Source: Streptomyces sp. BR123 (GTDB lineage Bacteria; Actinomycetota; Actinomycetes; Streptomycetales; Streptomycetaceae). From it: 33,240 bases of DNA. The position numbers and the translations under genes are program-made. The notes under the pieces were generated by a model. That model did not search any database, was not told the DNA's origin, and saw nothing but the letters and a program-made list of their open reading frames with translations. The first letter of the stretch is position 1; the number at the start of each line of letters is the position of its first letter. The stretch is from the NCBI RefSeq assembly GCF_013401435.1, contig NZ_JACBGN010000059.1:1-33240 (forward strand). Direction: 5' to 3'. Shown here in pieces: positions 24,579 to 33,232 of this stretch.

Positions 24579-26381
24579 TCAGCCCGAGGCCATCGCGGGG
24601 GTCCCGAGCCCCGAGCCGCGCGCGTACAGCCGTATGAGGTGCGGTATTTCGTACTGCGCCGCGTGCGCGGTGACCTCGCCGCAGGGCGAGGTCACCATTC
24701 CGGCGTCGATGAGCGCCTCCACCACCCGTACGGCGTGCCGCTCGTCGCAACCGAGGGCCTCGGCCGCCTCGGTCAGGCCGAAGGGACCTTCCCCGGTGCC
24801 CGCGGCCAGCCGTCCCGCGTCCCGGCCGCACTCCTCCGGCAGCGCCTCCCAGCCGTGGGCCAGCCGCCGCCGGACGGACACGTCCCCGGAGGTCAGTTCG
24901 TCCAGCGCCCCCGCGGGGTCGGTGAGCCGGTCCGCGAACTCCCGCAGCGGCAGGTGGCGGAGCACCGCAAGCCGCATCCCGCTCACCCGGACGGCCAGCG
25001 GCGACCCGCCGCAGGCGCGCACGATGCGCAGTGCGGCCTCCCTGTCGGCCCGCACCCGGCCCTGGCCGACGAGCCCCGCGAGCAGTTGCACCGACTCGGC
25101 GGTGCCGAGCGGCGGGACGGAGACCCGGTGCACGGGTGCCAGGCCGCCGAGCTGGCCGCGCGCGGTGAGCAGCACCCTGCCCCGCCCGCCGCACGGGAGA
25201 AGCGGTCGTACGGCGCGTTCGTCGGGCACGTCGTCCAGGACCACCAGAACGCGGTGCTCCGCCAGCCACTCCCGCCACTCCTCGGGCCCGGACAGCCCGC
25301 CCTGGCCGGTCCGTTCACCGAGCTCCGTGAGCACCGTCGACAGCGAGCGGGTGCGGCCGTCCGCGTCACGCAGACAGACGCAGAGCCGCCCGTCGGCGAA
25401 CCGGTCGCCGAGCAGGTGGGCGGCCCGCACCGCCAGCGTGGTCTTCCCGGCCCCGGCGGGGCCTGACAGCAGCACGGTGCGGCCGGCGCTGTCGTCCTCC
25501 AGGAGGTCCACGAGGTACCGCAGTTCCTCGACGTGTCCGGTGAAGTCGACGAGGTCGGGCGGCAGAGCGGCAGGCGGCCGGGCGGCCGCGCCCGCCCCGG
25601 CCCGGTCGTCACCCGCAAGGATCATCCGGTAACGGGCCGCCATGGCGCCACCCGGTTCCAGGCCCAGTTCCCGGGCGAGGAGCTGCCGGTAGTCGTCGTA
25701 CGCGGCAAGCGCCTCGGCCTGTCGGCCGGACCCGCTCAGCGCGCACATCCAGGCGGACCGGAGGCGCTCCCGGAGCGGGTGCCGCTCCACCAGGTCACGC
25801 AGCCCCTCGACCACCGCCGTGGCGCCGCCCAGCTCCAGCTCCGCCTCCGCCCAGCCCTCGTAGGCCGCCAGATGGCGCAGCTCCAGCCGCCCGGCCTCCT
25901 CGGCCAGCCGGGGCGACTGCCGCAGATCGCCGCCCAGCGGCGGCCCCTGCCACAAGTCGAGGGCCTGACGCAGCAGTCGGGCGGCCGGGCGGGGCCCCTG
26001 CCCGTCGGCGGCCCGCACCAGGGAGCGGAACCGCAGGAGGTCGAGCTCGTCCTCTGCCACCCGCAGCACATATCCGCCACCCGTGTGGGTGAGCCGCGGT
26101 CGGTCCGGGTCGTCATCCGCGAGCAGCGCGCGCAGGGCACTCACGTACACCTGGAGGTTCTTGCGGGCGGTGCGCGGGGGCTCGTCCTGCCAGACCGCTT
26201 CGGTCAACGTGTCGACGGAGACCGGGCTGTTGGCGGAGCCGAGCAGGGTTGCCAGCACGACCCGCTGCTTCAACGGGCCGAGGGGCAGCGCCCGGTCGCC
26301 CCGGTGGACCCTGAGCGGGCCGAGGACGGAGAAGCTGAGCGTGCCGGGTGGCGCTGCGGGCTGCGCGAACGGACGCGGCAT
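24579..26381 (-). CDS. AfsR/SARP-family transcriptional activator with NB-ARC domain
   Basis: 600-aa regulator. The OmpR-type winged helix lies at about 14-108 (LSFSVLGPLRVHRGDRALPLGPLKQRVVLATLL; LTEAVWQDEPP), then a bacterial transcriptional activation domain (BTAD) to about 250, then an NB-ARC ATPase with LLSGPAGAGKTTLA and VLVVLDD, and a C-terminal winged-helix/helical part. It lacks the TPR tail of full AfsR. The ATG at 26381 is chosen for its GGAGG eight bases upstream and because the winged helix starts right after it. SARPs activate secondary-metabolite operons by binding heptameric direct repeats. Upstream lies a cluster of ATGGGGGA half-sites. It probably regulates system C and possibly the neighbouring systems. 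Confidence 0.93.
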   Translation of the reverse strand: MPRPFAQPAAPPGTLSFSVLGPLRVHRGDRALPLGPLKQRVVLATLLGSANSPVSVDTLTEAVWQDEPPRTARKNLQVYVSALRALLADDDPDRPRLTHTGGGYVLRVAEDELDLLRFRSLVRAADGQGPRPAARLLRQALDLWQGPPLGGDLRQSPRLAEEAGRLELRHLAAYEGWAEAELELGGATAVVEGLRDLVERHPLRERLRSAWMCALSGSGRQAEALAAYDDYRQLLARELGLEPGGAMAARYRMILAGDDRAGAGAAARPPAALPPDLVDFTGHVEELRYLVDLLEDDSAGRTVLLSGPAGAGKTTLAVRAAHLLGDRFADGRLCVCLRDADGRTRSLSTVLTELGERTGQGGLSGPEEWREWLAEHRVLVVLDDVPDERAVRPLLPCGGRGRVLLTARGQLGGLAPVHRVSVPPLGTAESVQLLAGLVGQGRVRADREAALRIVRACGGSPLAVRVSGMRLAVLRHLPLREFADRLTDPAGALDELTSGDVSVRRRLAHGWEALPEECGRDAGRLAAGTGEGPFGLTEAAEALGCDERHAVRVVEALIDAGMVTSPCGEVTAHAAQYEIPHLIRLYARGSGLGTPAMASG

Positions 26382-26495
26382 CGAGCGAACCTCCGTAGGG
26401 TGACGGGAGTGGGTCGGTCCCCTCGATGATCCGCGTCCCCCACGCGTCACACATCGGTGCCGGGCCCGTAGAGTCGCGCCGCCCGTGGCAGTGTC

Positions 26496-26558
26496 ATAGG
26501 GGGACTGCACCCCCATATGGGGGACCGGTCCCCCATGGAGACGGCAGCCGTCCCCCAT
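26496..26558. promoter_or_regulatory. Cluster of ATGGGGGA half-sites upstream of the SARP gene
   Basis: A perfect 20-bp palindrome ATGGGGGACCGGTCCCCCAT (26517-26536) is flanked by ATAGGGGG-N6-CCCCCAT (26496-26516) and a further TCCCCCAT (26551-26558). The two TCCCCCAT copies are 22 bp apart. The same half-site as an inverted repeat occurs upstream of lanM (33212-33232). It is probably the binding site of the LAL/LuxR regulator or of the SARP itself. Confidence 0.7.
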
Positions 26559-26580
26559 CCCGGCTCCCGCCGGACATCCC

Positions 26581-29550
26581 CTAAGGCGTGTCCTGCGCAC
26601 ACTGCGCCGACAAGGCGCACAGTGCGGAGCGGTCCGCGGAACCGGTTTTGATCATGAGACTCGCCATGTGCTTCTCCACCGTTCGGGGCGAGATGCACAG
26701 GCTCTGGGCGATCTGCTGGTTGCCGGGCCGCTCCGCGAGCAGCACGAACACCTCGTACTCGCGCGGCGTGACGCCCGCGGTGCGCAGGCCCGCGGGGATC
26801 CGCTCCCGGCCGCCCCGGCGCTGCGGGACGCTGACCCCTGCCTGCCGCAGGACGGCCCGGCAGGCCCCGGCCACCGGAGGTACGCCCGCCTCGTGGAAGT
26901 ACTCCTCAGCGGTCCGCAACCAGGCGACCGGCTCACCCCAGGAATCGGCGAGCGCCGCCTCGGCGGTCAGCCGCAGGGCGAGATGCCACGCCTGCGGAAA
27001 CACCGTCGCCGCACGGCCGGCCTGCTCCACGGCGCGCTGCGCACCGTCCGGGTCGCCGTCCCGGCCTCGCAGCACCGCGTCCGCCATGCCGAGGAACATC
27101 CGGTTCCAGGCCAGATGTCCGCCCGGCGAGGCCAGCGCCTCCCGGTACGCCTCCCGGCCGGCGTCCTCACCGTCGAGGATCCGCAACAGGGGGCCGAGCC
27201 CGTACCGGCCGCTGAGGTAGAAGAAGCTCGGGTGCTCCCGCTCCCACGCCAGCGCCGCGTCGAGCTCGGCCTTCGCCCGTTCCCGGTCCTCCCCCATCAG
27301 GGCGCCCACGGCCTGGCACAGTCCGCGCTGCAGGGGCACGAGCATGGACTCCTCGCCGCCCGCCCGGCGGAACCGGACCAGGGCTCGTTCCTGCTCGCGG
27401 GCCCGCCCCTGGTGGGCGGCGAGCGTGGCGTCGACGAGGAGCAGGTAGCGGTGCGTCGACAGGTTCTGGAGGCGGGCGCTGGCCTCCACCAACAGCTCGA
27501 CGATCCCCCGGGCCCGGTCCCATCGCCCACCCAGCACGCTCTGCATGGCGAGCAACCCGTCGACGGCCTGGAGCAGGGCCAGCGAACCGAGCTCGTGAGC
27601 CGCCGTGCGGGCGGTCTCCAGACGGGTCGCCTCACCGGTCCGCATGAACGCGTTGGTGCCGAGCCGCAGCAGTGCCTCGGCTCGGTACACCGCGAGCCGG
27701 TGCTCCTCGGCGACCGCCAGCATCCGTTCCAGGCAGGCGTCGGCCTCGTCGAACCCGCGCTCCCGGGACAGCATGGCCAGCAGCTGCCACGCCTGGCAGG
27801 CCACCACGGGCCGGCCGCGTTCCTCCGCGGTGACCGCGGCCCACCGGGCGGAACGTTCCGCCTCTTCCAGTCGCTCGAGGCCTTCGTCGCCGCCCCGGCC
27901 CACCGGGCCGCGCCCCTCGCCCCGGCCGTCCTGCTCCGGCAGCAGCGCGAGATGGCCCTCGACCACCGCGAGCGCCGCCTCCTGCTCCGGGCGCGGGGCG
28001 GCCCCGAGCAGTGCGCGGGCCGCCCGGATCCGGCGGCCCGCCTCCTCCTGCTGCTCCGCCATGGTCGCGACCCACGCGACCTGCGTGTGCGCCTGGGCCC
28101 GTTCCTCAGCGGCACGCGAGCCGGCGGGCGCCGGCGGAAGATCGTCGAGCAGCGCGGCCGCCTCGTCGAGTCGCCCGGACTCGGCCTGGGCGATCGCCAG
28201 CTGCACGGTGACCTCGTCCCGCTCCTCGTCGGCCGCGAGCCCCCGGGCGCGCTCCAGCAGCACGGCGGCCGAGCCCGACGCGCCGGCGTCCAACATCTGC
28301 CGGCCGACCTGGGCGAACTGCCGGGACGCCGCCACCTTGTCGCCCGCCGCCAGCCGCAGAGCGGCCACCAACTGGCGCTGGTCGCCGGAGAGTTCGACGG
28401 TGGACTCCTCGATGGCCGAGGCCGCGCGGCGGGCCAGCGCTGCCTGCTCGGCGGGCGGCAGCGAGGCCCTGAGCGCGTCCGCCGTGAGTGCGTGGCGGAA
28501 GGTGTAGTGGTCGTGGGCGGCCCCGTCCGGGGCGATGATCCCCGCCTCGGAGGCCGACCGGAGGTGGGCGAACAGCGCCCGGTCGTCGAGTCCGGTCACC
28601 GCCCTGAGGGCCCCGACGGAGAACCGGCCGCCGAGCGTCGCCGCGACGAGCAGCAGTTCGCACACCGGTTCGTCGAGCCGGTCCAGCCGGCGTGCCCAAC
28701 TGCGGACCGCGCCCGTCGGCACCGTCGCCTCGCCGTGCTCCGCGAGCTGCCAACTGCCGTCGGTCCTGCTCAGCCGTCCCGTGTCCAGCAGGTCGGTCAG
28801 CAGTACCTCCACGAGGTACGGGTTCCCGCACGCCCACTGCGAGAGGTGCCGGTGTGCGGCCGGGGGGACCTCACCCGGTCCGGCGTCCAGACACGCGGCC
28901 GCCATGTCCCGCACGGCGGCCTCGTCCAGCGGCCCCAGCTCCCGTAACGCGGCGGTGTTGCGCAGCTCGGCGGCGAGCGCGAGGTCCAGCGCCGGGCCGG
29001 GGTCGGGCCGGAGCGTGCCGACCAGGAGGACCGGCAGCTCCGCCACGTTGTCGACGACGTATTCGACGACCGCGATCGTCTCGGTGTCGGAGTCGTGCAG
29101 GTCCTCCAGCAGGATCACGCAGCCCCGATCGCGGCCGAGCACCGCCAGCAGCCTGAGCAGCGCCTCGGCCAGTTCGACCAGCGAGATCGCGTATCCGGGC
29201 ACCACCGTGCCGGCCCGCCACTCCGGTACGAGGCCGGCCAACGCGGGCCGGTAGGGCTGGAGATCCGGGTCGTCCGGGGCGCCCGCCGCCCGGAACCGCG
29301 AGGACAGCGCCTCGACCAACGGCCGGAAGGGCACGACGAGCCCGGTGGACGTCGCGCGTCCGCGCAGCACCGGCATGTCACGGTCGTACGCGCGCCGGGT
29401 GGACTCGCCGGCCACCCGGGACTTGCCGATCCCCGCCTCGCCGACGAGGAACACCGCCCGTCCGGAACCCCTCCTGACGCTCTCCAGGGCCTCGTCCAGG
29501 AGCCGGATCTCGGCGTCCCGCCCCACGATGACCGACGACGTCGCTCGCAT
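26581..29550 (-). CDS. LAL-family LuxR transcriptional regulator
   Basis: Large ATP-binding LuxR-type regulator of 989 aa. The N-terminal AAA/NTPase domain starts VIVGRDAEIRLLDEAL and has Walker A VGEAGIGKSR and Walker B CVILLEDLHDSD. A long helical middle region follows. The C-terminal LuxR helix-turn-helix (about 920-985) reads VTPREYEVFVLLAERPGNQQIAQSLCISPRTVEKHMASLM. Such regulators usually activate antibiotic clusters. The start at 29550 gives the usual distance to Walker A but has no clear RBS. It is transcribed in the direction of the SARP gene (which follows after 199 bp) and lies downstream of the lan peptide, from which a hairpin separates it. Confidence 0.93.
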   Translation of the reverse strand: MRATSSVIVGRDAEIRLLDEALESVRRGSGRAVFLVGEAGIGKSRVAGESTRRAYDRDMPVLRGRATSTGLVVPFRPLVEALSSRFRAAGAPDDPDLQPYRPALAGLVPEWRAGTVVPGYAISLVELAEALLRLLAVLGRDRGCVILLEDLHDSDTETIAVVEYVVDNVAELPVLLVGTLRPDPGPALDLALAAELRNTAALRELGPLDEAAVRDMAAACLDAGPGEVPPAAHRHLSQWACGNPYLVEVLLTDLLDTGRLSRTDGSWQLAEHGEATVPTGAVRSWARRLDRLDEPVCELLLVAATLGGRFSVGALRAVTGLDDRALFAHLRSASEAGIIAPDGAAHDHYTFRHALTADALRASLPPAEQAALARRAASAIEESTVELSGDQRQLVAALRLAAGDKVAASRQFAQVGRQMLDAGASGSAAVLLERARGLAADEERDEVTVQLAIAQAESGRLDEAAALLDDLPPAPAGSRAAEERAQAHTQVAWVATMAEQQEEAGRRIRAARALLGAAPRPEQEAALAVVEGHLALLPEQDGRGEGRGPVGRGGDEGLERLEEAERSARWAAVTAEERGRPVVACQAWQLLAMLSRERGFDEADACLERMLAVAEEHRLAVYRAEALLRLGTNAFMRTGEATRLETARTAAHELGSLALLQAVDGLLAMQSVLGGRWDRARGIVELLVEASARLQNLSTHRYLLLVDATLAAHQGRAREQERALVRFRRAGGEESMLVPLQRGLCQAVGALMGEDRERAKAELDAALAWEREHPSFFYLSGRYGLGPLLRILDGEDAGREAYREALASPGGHLAWNRMFLGMADAVLRGRDGDPDGAQRAVEQAGRAATVFPQAWHLALRLTAEAALADSWGEPVAWLRTAEEYFHEAGVPPVAGACRAVLRQAGVSVPQRRGGRERIPAGLRTAGVTPREYEVFVLLAERPGNQQIAQSLCISPRTVEKHMASLMIKTGSADRSALCALSAQCAQDTP

Positions 29551-29586
29551 GAGCGCAGGTTACTTGATCTTGTTCGCGCCCGACAG

Positions 29587-29608
29587 AGGCCGGGGAACCC
29601 CCCGGCCT
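29587..29608 (-). terminator. Hairpin between the lan peptide and LAL genes
   Basis: AGGCCGGGG (29587-29595) and CCCCGGCCT (29600-29608) form a perfect 9-bp stem with a 4-nt loop, 61 bp after the peptide stop on the minus strand. A GC-rich terminator or attenuator without a T-run. Confidence 0.65.
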
Positions 29609-29669
29609 TCGCTCGATCGGTCAAGGCGTCAATCCTGACACGTCGCCGGGCGACGGGCCCGTCCTCCGC

Positions 29670-29876
29670 TCAGAACAGGTCTTTGGAGCCGGTGGTGATG
29701 GGCATGTCCGGGAAGGCGGCGGCGTTGGCATCCGCTGATCTGAGCAGTCGGCTGCGCAGCCCCAGCATCCCGATCGCCCCGAACACCATCTCGCCCACCG
29801 GGTGGTCGTGGGCCGCGGCCTCCGCGCCGGCGCCGCTGTCGACGTACCTCACCGAGTCGTTGATCTGCATGGTCAT
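29670..29876 (-). CDS. Candidate class II lanthipeptide precursor, Cys-free
   Basis: 68-aa peptide between lanM and the regulators. It starts MTMQINDSVRYVDSGAGA, has an acidic/helical middle (HDHPVGEMVFGAIGMLGLRSRLLRSADANAAAF) and ends PDMPITTGSKDLF. The position, length and a leader-like middle fit a LanM substrate, possibly of the SCO0268-type family, but there is no cysteine anywhere, so a lanthionine cannot form within it. Thr-Thr and Ser near the end could be dehydrated. The start could also be the second ATG (29870), for which the AAGGA motif is better spaced. It may be a decayed precursor, a dehydrated-only product or a non-substrate protein. Confidence 0.6.
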   Translation of the reverse strand: MTMQINDSVRYVDSGAGAEAAAHDHPVGEMVFGAIGMLGLRSRLLRSADANAAAFPDMPITTGSKDLF

Positions 29877-29895
29877 CCGTCCTTCCTATCCGCAG

Positions 29896-29927
29896 GTGTG
29901 GTGGTCGTGCTGAAGTGTGTGGTGGTC
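29896..29927 (-). repeat. 11-bp direct repeat upstream of the lan peptide
   Basis: GTGTGGTGGTC occurs perfectly at 29896-29906 and 29917-29927 (21-bp period), 20-51 bp before the peptide ATG on the minus strand (reads GACCACCACAC). The spacing of two helical turns suggests a regulator site, although one copy also lies close to the end of the adjacent inverted-repeat element. Confidence 0.4.
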
Positions 29928-29932
29928 CCCGA

Positions 29933-30091
29933 TGCTCTGACCGGAAGGGTTTGCCGGCTCGCGGCGGCCGGTGCGGTGCATCGCAAGGCGGAGGGCCGCA
30001 GCCCGTACTCGGCGTACTCGCGCGGTCCGACAACGCAGCGAGGTGTGGTTTGCCGGGGGGCGTGGGGCGGTGAACCTCTCCGGTCAGAGCA
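29933..30091. mobile_element. MITE-like element with 13-bp perfect terminal inverted repeats
   Basis: TGCTCTGACCGGA (29933-29945) and its exact complement TCCGGTCAGAGCA (30079-30091) bound a 159-bp non-coding segment. The similarity extends inward imperfectly (..GGTT..CCG), giving ends of about 26 bp. The ends resemble those of streptomycete IS5-type elements as I remember them. No transposase and no clear target duplication are present. The right end abuts the lanM stop codon. Confidence 0.6.
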
Positions 30092-33000
30092 CTAGGCCGT
30101 CCGCAGGAGGAGCAGCGACGGCACACGCTCCGGGAACCCCGCCCGGAGGAGTCCGTGCCCGATCCCCGCTAGCCCGGTCAGCAGGCCGGGATGCGGAACC
30201 CCGTCGGGGGCGCCGCTGCGGGCACCGGTCTCCTCGACGGACGCGAGGAGCGCTCCGGCGCGACGGATCCAGTGCGGGCGTGCCTCCGGGACGGCGCCGT
30301 GGCCCAGGAGTTCGCAGAGTCCGGCCTCGCCGTGGCAAAGGCTGTCGTCGGCAGCCGGCCTGTCCCGGCCCAGCCCTTCGACGGTCCTGCGGGACCAGGC
30401 CGCGAGATGCGGGTCGTCCAGGGCGCCCGGCGCGTCCAGCACCGCGAGCGCGATGCCGGCGCGCCCCCGGCACCAGGCCGAGTAGCGGGCCTCGGACGCG
30501 GGCCCATCGGCCGGCGGGCGCACGGAGGCTGCCCCGTGGCCCCCCGGGCCCCGACCTCCGTCCGGCTCCCCGCCCACGGCCGCCCGCAGCGCGGACAGGC
30601 CCGCACTGCGGTACCGCTCACCGCCCTCGGCCGCCCCGCCCTCGGATCCCGCGGTGACTTCGGCCTCGGCCTCGGCGAACCGCAGCAGGGCCCATCCGAG
30701 CCCGGCGGCCCCCGTCGTGAAGCCCCGCCCGTCGGCCGTGGGATCCACCGCGGTCAACCGGTCCGCGCAGGCCCGCGCGTCCCGCCAGGTCTCCTGCCCC
30801 TCGTCCCCGGCGCCGCTCCCGGCCCGGTGGGCGGCCAGCAGTGCGACGAGCCCGCCCGCGACGCCCGCGCCCACACCGTGCTCCCTCTCGGACAGGGCCG
30901 CCGCGCCCGCCAGCCGCAGCATGGCGAACGCCCATGCGGCGACCTCCGGATCGTCCAGCAGCCGTGCCGTCTCGGCGAGCGCGTACGCGATGCCGCCGAG
31001 GCCGGAGAAGGCTCCGGAGCCCACCGCGCAGAGGTCCGCGGGCCGGGCGCGCAGCGCGTCGAGCAGCCGCGGCACCGGCGCCAGGGCCGTACGGGCCACC
31101 TCCGCGTAGTGTCCGGCCCCGGTGAGCGCCGCCAACTGGGCCAGGAACAGGGCCGGCCCGGTGTAACCGCCGGCCAGGTCGGCCGGCATCGGGCCGATCC
31201 GCCAGTAGCGGTCGTCCAGGAGCTCCAGGCCGATCCAGTTGCTGCGTGGTCCTCCGCGGTACGCGAGGGAGACCAGCCGGTCCCCGACGGACCGGGCTGC
31301 AGACAGCAGCCGCTCCGGCTCCGGGGCGCGCTCCGCCGTAGGGGTGCGGCGGGATTCGACGGGCCGGTGCACGGCCGTGCGGGAGGCCGTCGCCATCGCG
31401 GCCCGCACGATCCACTCCTGGTCCTGGCGGTCGACCGTGTCCAGGGCGGCGATCCTCGCGGCGACCCGGGCGATCCCGGACAGGTCCGTGCGGCCGGCCA
31501 ACGGCCGCTCCGGCGCGCCCCACAGGCGGTCCCGGCCCGGACGGGCGGTGAACAGCGGTACGTCCCCCGCCCAGAGCTGGGCTATCTCCTCGTCCACCAG
31601 ATCGGGCGCGAGGAGCGTCCCGAGCTCGTCGGTGCGCAGGGTCTCCAGGACCCGCTGCCGCTCGCCCGCGTCCTTCAGCAGATCGGGGTGCGTCGACTCG
31701 TCGAGCAGCGCGCTGTACACACGGGTGGGACGCAGCAGCACCCGTACTTCGTCCTCGGCGAACGCCTTCAACAAGTCCGTCCCGTGCAGCAGTTCCTCCC
31801 TGGCCGCGCCGATCACCGTGTACGCGGCGCGGAATCCGGCGCACAGCGCCTCGATGTGGGCCGCCGGCTCGATCGGCCCGCCACCCACGAGACGCGGCCG
31901 GTTGGCGGACTCGCCGAACCTCCCGGCCCTGCGCACCAGGCGCATCCGGTCGGTGCCGGCGTCGGCCCAGTCCGCCCGGACGACGGGCGACACCGCTTCG
32001 CGGCCGCCGCCGACCGCGGACACGTCCAGGGCGCTGTCGTCGCCCACCAGCAGTTGGGGCAGCAACCCGACCCGGTACACCGAGTCGTGGAGCGCGCGGG
32101 CGGCGGGGTCCTCCGTGGCGGCGCCCGCCAGCGGCGGGTGGAACAGGGTCTCCACGTCGACCAGCACCGGGTGGGCGCCGGCGGCGATCAGGTTCTCGTG
32201 GTGCAGGTCGGTCCCGTCGACCAGGTGCAGCAGCGCCAGCAGCGCGCCCTGCCGGCGGTAGAACGTCTCGACCTCCGCGGCGGAGGCGCAGGGCTCCGCC
32301 GCGACGAACTCCACCCAGCCGTAGGCGCCCCGGTCGAGCAGCCGCAGCGTACGGAGGTCCACGGAGCCGGGCAGCTCGTTGAACCAGGCGACCAGGTCGT
32401 TGAAGTGGCGGTGCACGGCGAGGGGCCGCGGCTTGTACACCAGCCGGGTCCCGCCGGCGAAGCGCAGCAGCATCACGCTCCGTCCGCCCCGGTGCCCGTC
32501 GCCGGCGCCCGGCTCGACGCCCACCAGCAGTCCCGGGTCGCCGCCGGACGCCTCCAGGAGACCGGCGGTCAGGCGGGCGTGGTCGTCCGCCAGCCGCTCC
32601 AGCGCCTCCGCGAGGGCGTCCGCCGCGTCGAGCGCCGCCCGCCCCAGGATCCGCGCCAGCACCGGCCGGCCGGCCAGCAGGGCCGCCAGCCCGCGCCGGG
32701 ACGCAGTACGCCCCAGGAAGTCCCGGAACCGGGCCCGCGTGTCGTCGCCGTCGAGCCGCCCGGCGCTCCGCGCCTCGTACAGTTCCAGCACCAGCGCCCG
32801 CGCCGCGCTCCGTGCCAGCCTGCCGCTGAGGTGCCTCTCCAGGTCGTCCCGCACGGCGGTCATGTCCACGAGCCTGCGCGCCCGCCCCGACACGCCCCGC
32901 TCCAGCCGCTCCCCCGCGCAGACGGTGAACGGCCGCAGCACCCACTCGAAACCGCTCAGCCCCGGATGGTCCCCCTCGGGCGCCACGGCCTCCTCGGGCG

Positions 33001-33136
33001 CGACGGCCGAGGCCTCTTCGGCGAACGCGGCCCAGTCCGGCCGCCCTTCGCCCCCGCCACCGCCGACGAGCCCGGCTTCCCACCACCGCTCGACCGCCGA
33101 CAGCGAAACCCCGGCCCGCTCCTGCCCGGTCACCAT
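30092..33136 (-). CDS. Class II lanthipeptide synthetase LanM
   Basis: Bifunctional enzyme of 1014 aa that dehydrates Ser/Thr and cyclises with Cys. The N-terminal DUF4135 dehydratase has RLVYKPRPLAVHRHF, TDLHHENLI and VLVDVETLFHPP, the kinase-like active-site segments. The C-terminal LanC-like cyclase has the zinc ligands Cys889 (WCRG) and Cys934-His935 (CHGEAGLCELL), so cyclisation chemistry looks intact. ATG 33136 is chosen over an in-frame GTG 30 bases upstream because AGGAGG lies seven bases before it. A palindromic operator candidate lies about 77 bp upstream. No exporter/protease (LanT) is within the window; it may lie beyond the right edge. Confidence 0.96.
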   Translation of the reverse strand: MVTGQERAGVSLSAVERWWEAGLVGGGGGEGRPDWAAFAEEASAVAPEEAVAPEGDHPGLSGFEWVLRPFTVCAGERLERGVSGRARRLVDMTAVRDDLERHLSGRLARSAARALVLELYEARSAGRLDGDDTRARFRDFLGRTASRRGLAALLAGRPVLARILGRAALDAADALAEALERLADDHARLTAGLLEASGGDPGLLVGVEPGAGDGHRGGRSVMLLRFAGGTRLVYKPRPLAVHRHFNDLVAWFNELPGSVDLRTLRLLDRGAYGWVEFVAAEPCASAAEVETFYRRQGALLALLHLVDGTDLHHENLIAAGAHPVLVDVETLFHPPLAGAATEDPAARALHDSVYRVGLLPQLLVGDDSALDVSAVGGGREAVSPVVRADWADAGTDRMRLVRRAGRFGESANRPRLVGGGPIEPAAHIEALCAGFRAAYTVIGAAREELLHGTDLLKAFAEDEVRVLLRPTRVYSALLDESTHPDLLKDAGERQRVLETLRTDELGTLLAPDLVDEEIAQLWAGDVPLFTARPGRDRLWGAPERPLAGRTDLSGIARVAARIAALDTVDRQDQEWIVRAAMATASRTAVHRPVESRRTPTAERAPEPERLLSAARSVGDRLVSLAYRGGPRSNWIGLELLDDRYWRIGPMPADLAGGYTGPALFLAQLAALTGAGHYAEVARTALAPVPRLLDALRARPADLCAVGSGAFSGLGGIAYALAETARLLDDPEVAAWAFAMLRLAGAAALSEREHGVGAGVAGGLVALLAAHRAGSGAGDEGQETWRDARACADRLTAVDPTADGRGFTTGAAGLGWALLRFAEAEAEVTAGSEGGAAEGGERYRSAGLSALRAAVGGEPDGGRGPGGHGAASVRPPADGPASEARYSAWCRGRAGIALAVLDAPGALDDPHLAAWSRRTVEGLGRDRPAADDSLCHGEAGLCELLGHGAVPEARPHWIRRAGALLASVEETGARSGAPDGVPHPGLLTGLAGIGHGLLRAGFPERVPSLLLLRTA

Positions 33137-33184
33137 CGCGCCCCTCCTCGACCCGACTCGACCCACCGCTCCGGGTCACGCCCG

Positions 33185-33232
33185 ATCCTGGTACGGGGGG
33201 TGCCTCTCCCGCATGGGGGAGAGTCCCCCATG
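33185..33232 (-). promoter_or_regulatory. lanM promoter region with palindromic operator
   Basis: CATGGGGGA-GAG-TCCCCCATG (33212-33232) is an inverted repeat made of the same half-site found upstream of the SARP gene. On the minus strand a CAGGAT hexamer (33185-33190) is a plausible -10, with no -35 at the right distance, so an activator bound to the palindrome would fit. lanM starts at 33136. Confidence 0.6.

Noticed and set aside
27290..27297. TCCCCCAT inside the LAL gene
   Set aside because: Single half-site within coding sequence, no partner; likely chance in GC-rich DNA.
29629..29690. Frameshifted reading giving a cysteine (ATCQD) after the lan peptide
   Set aside because: Considered as a hidden lanthipeptide core, but the shifted sequence is Arg-rich with no Ser/Thr-Cys pattern and nothing suggests a frameshift.
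30618..33179. 853-residue open frame overlapping lanM in another frame
   Set aside because: Arg/Gly/Ala-rich shadow without motifs; the LanM frame has all catalytic and zinc residues.
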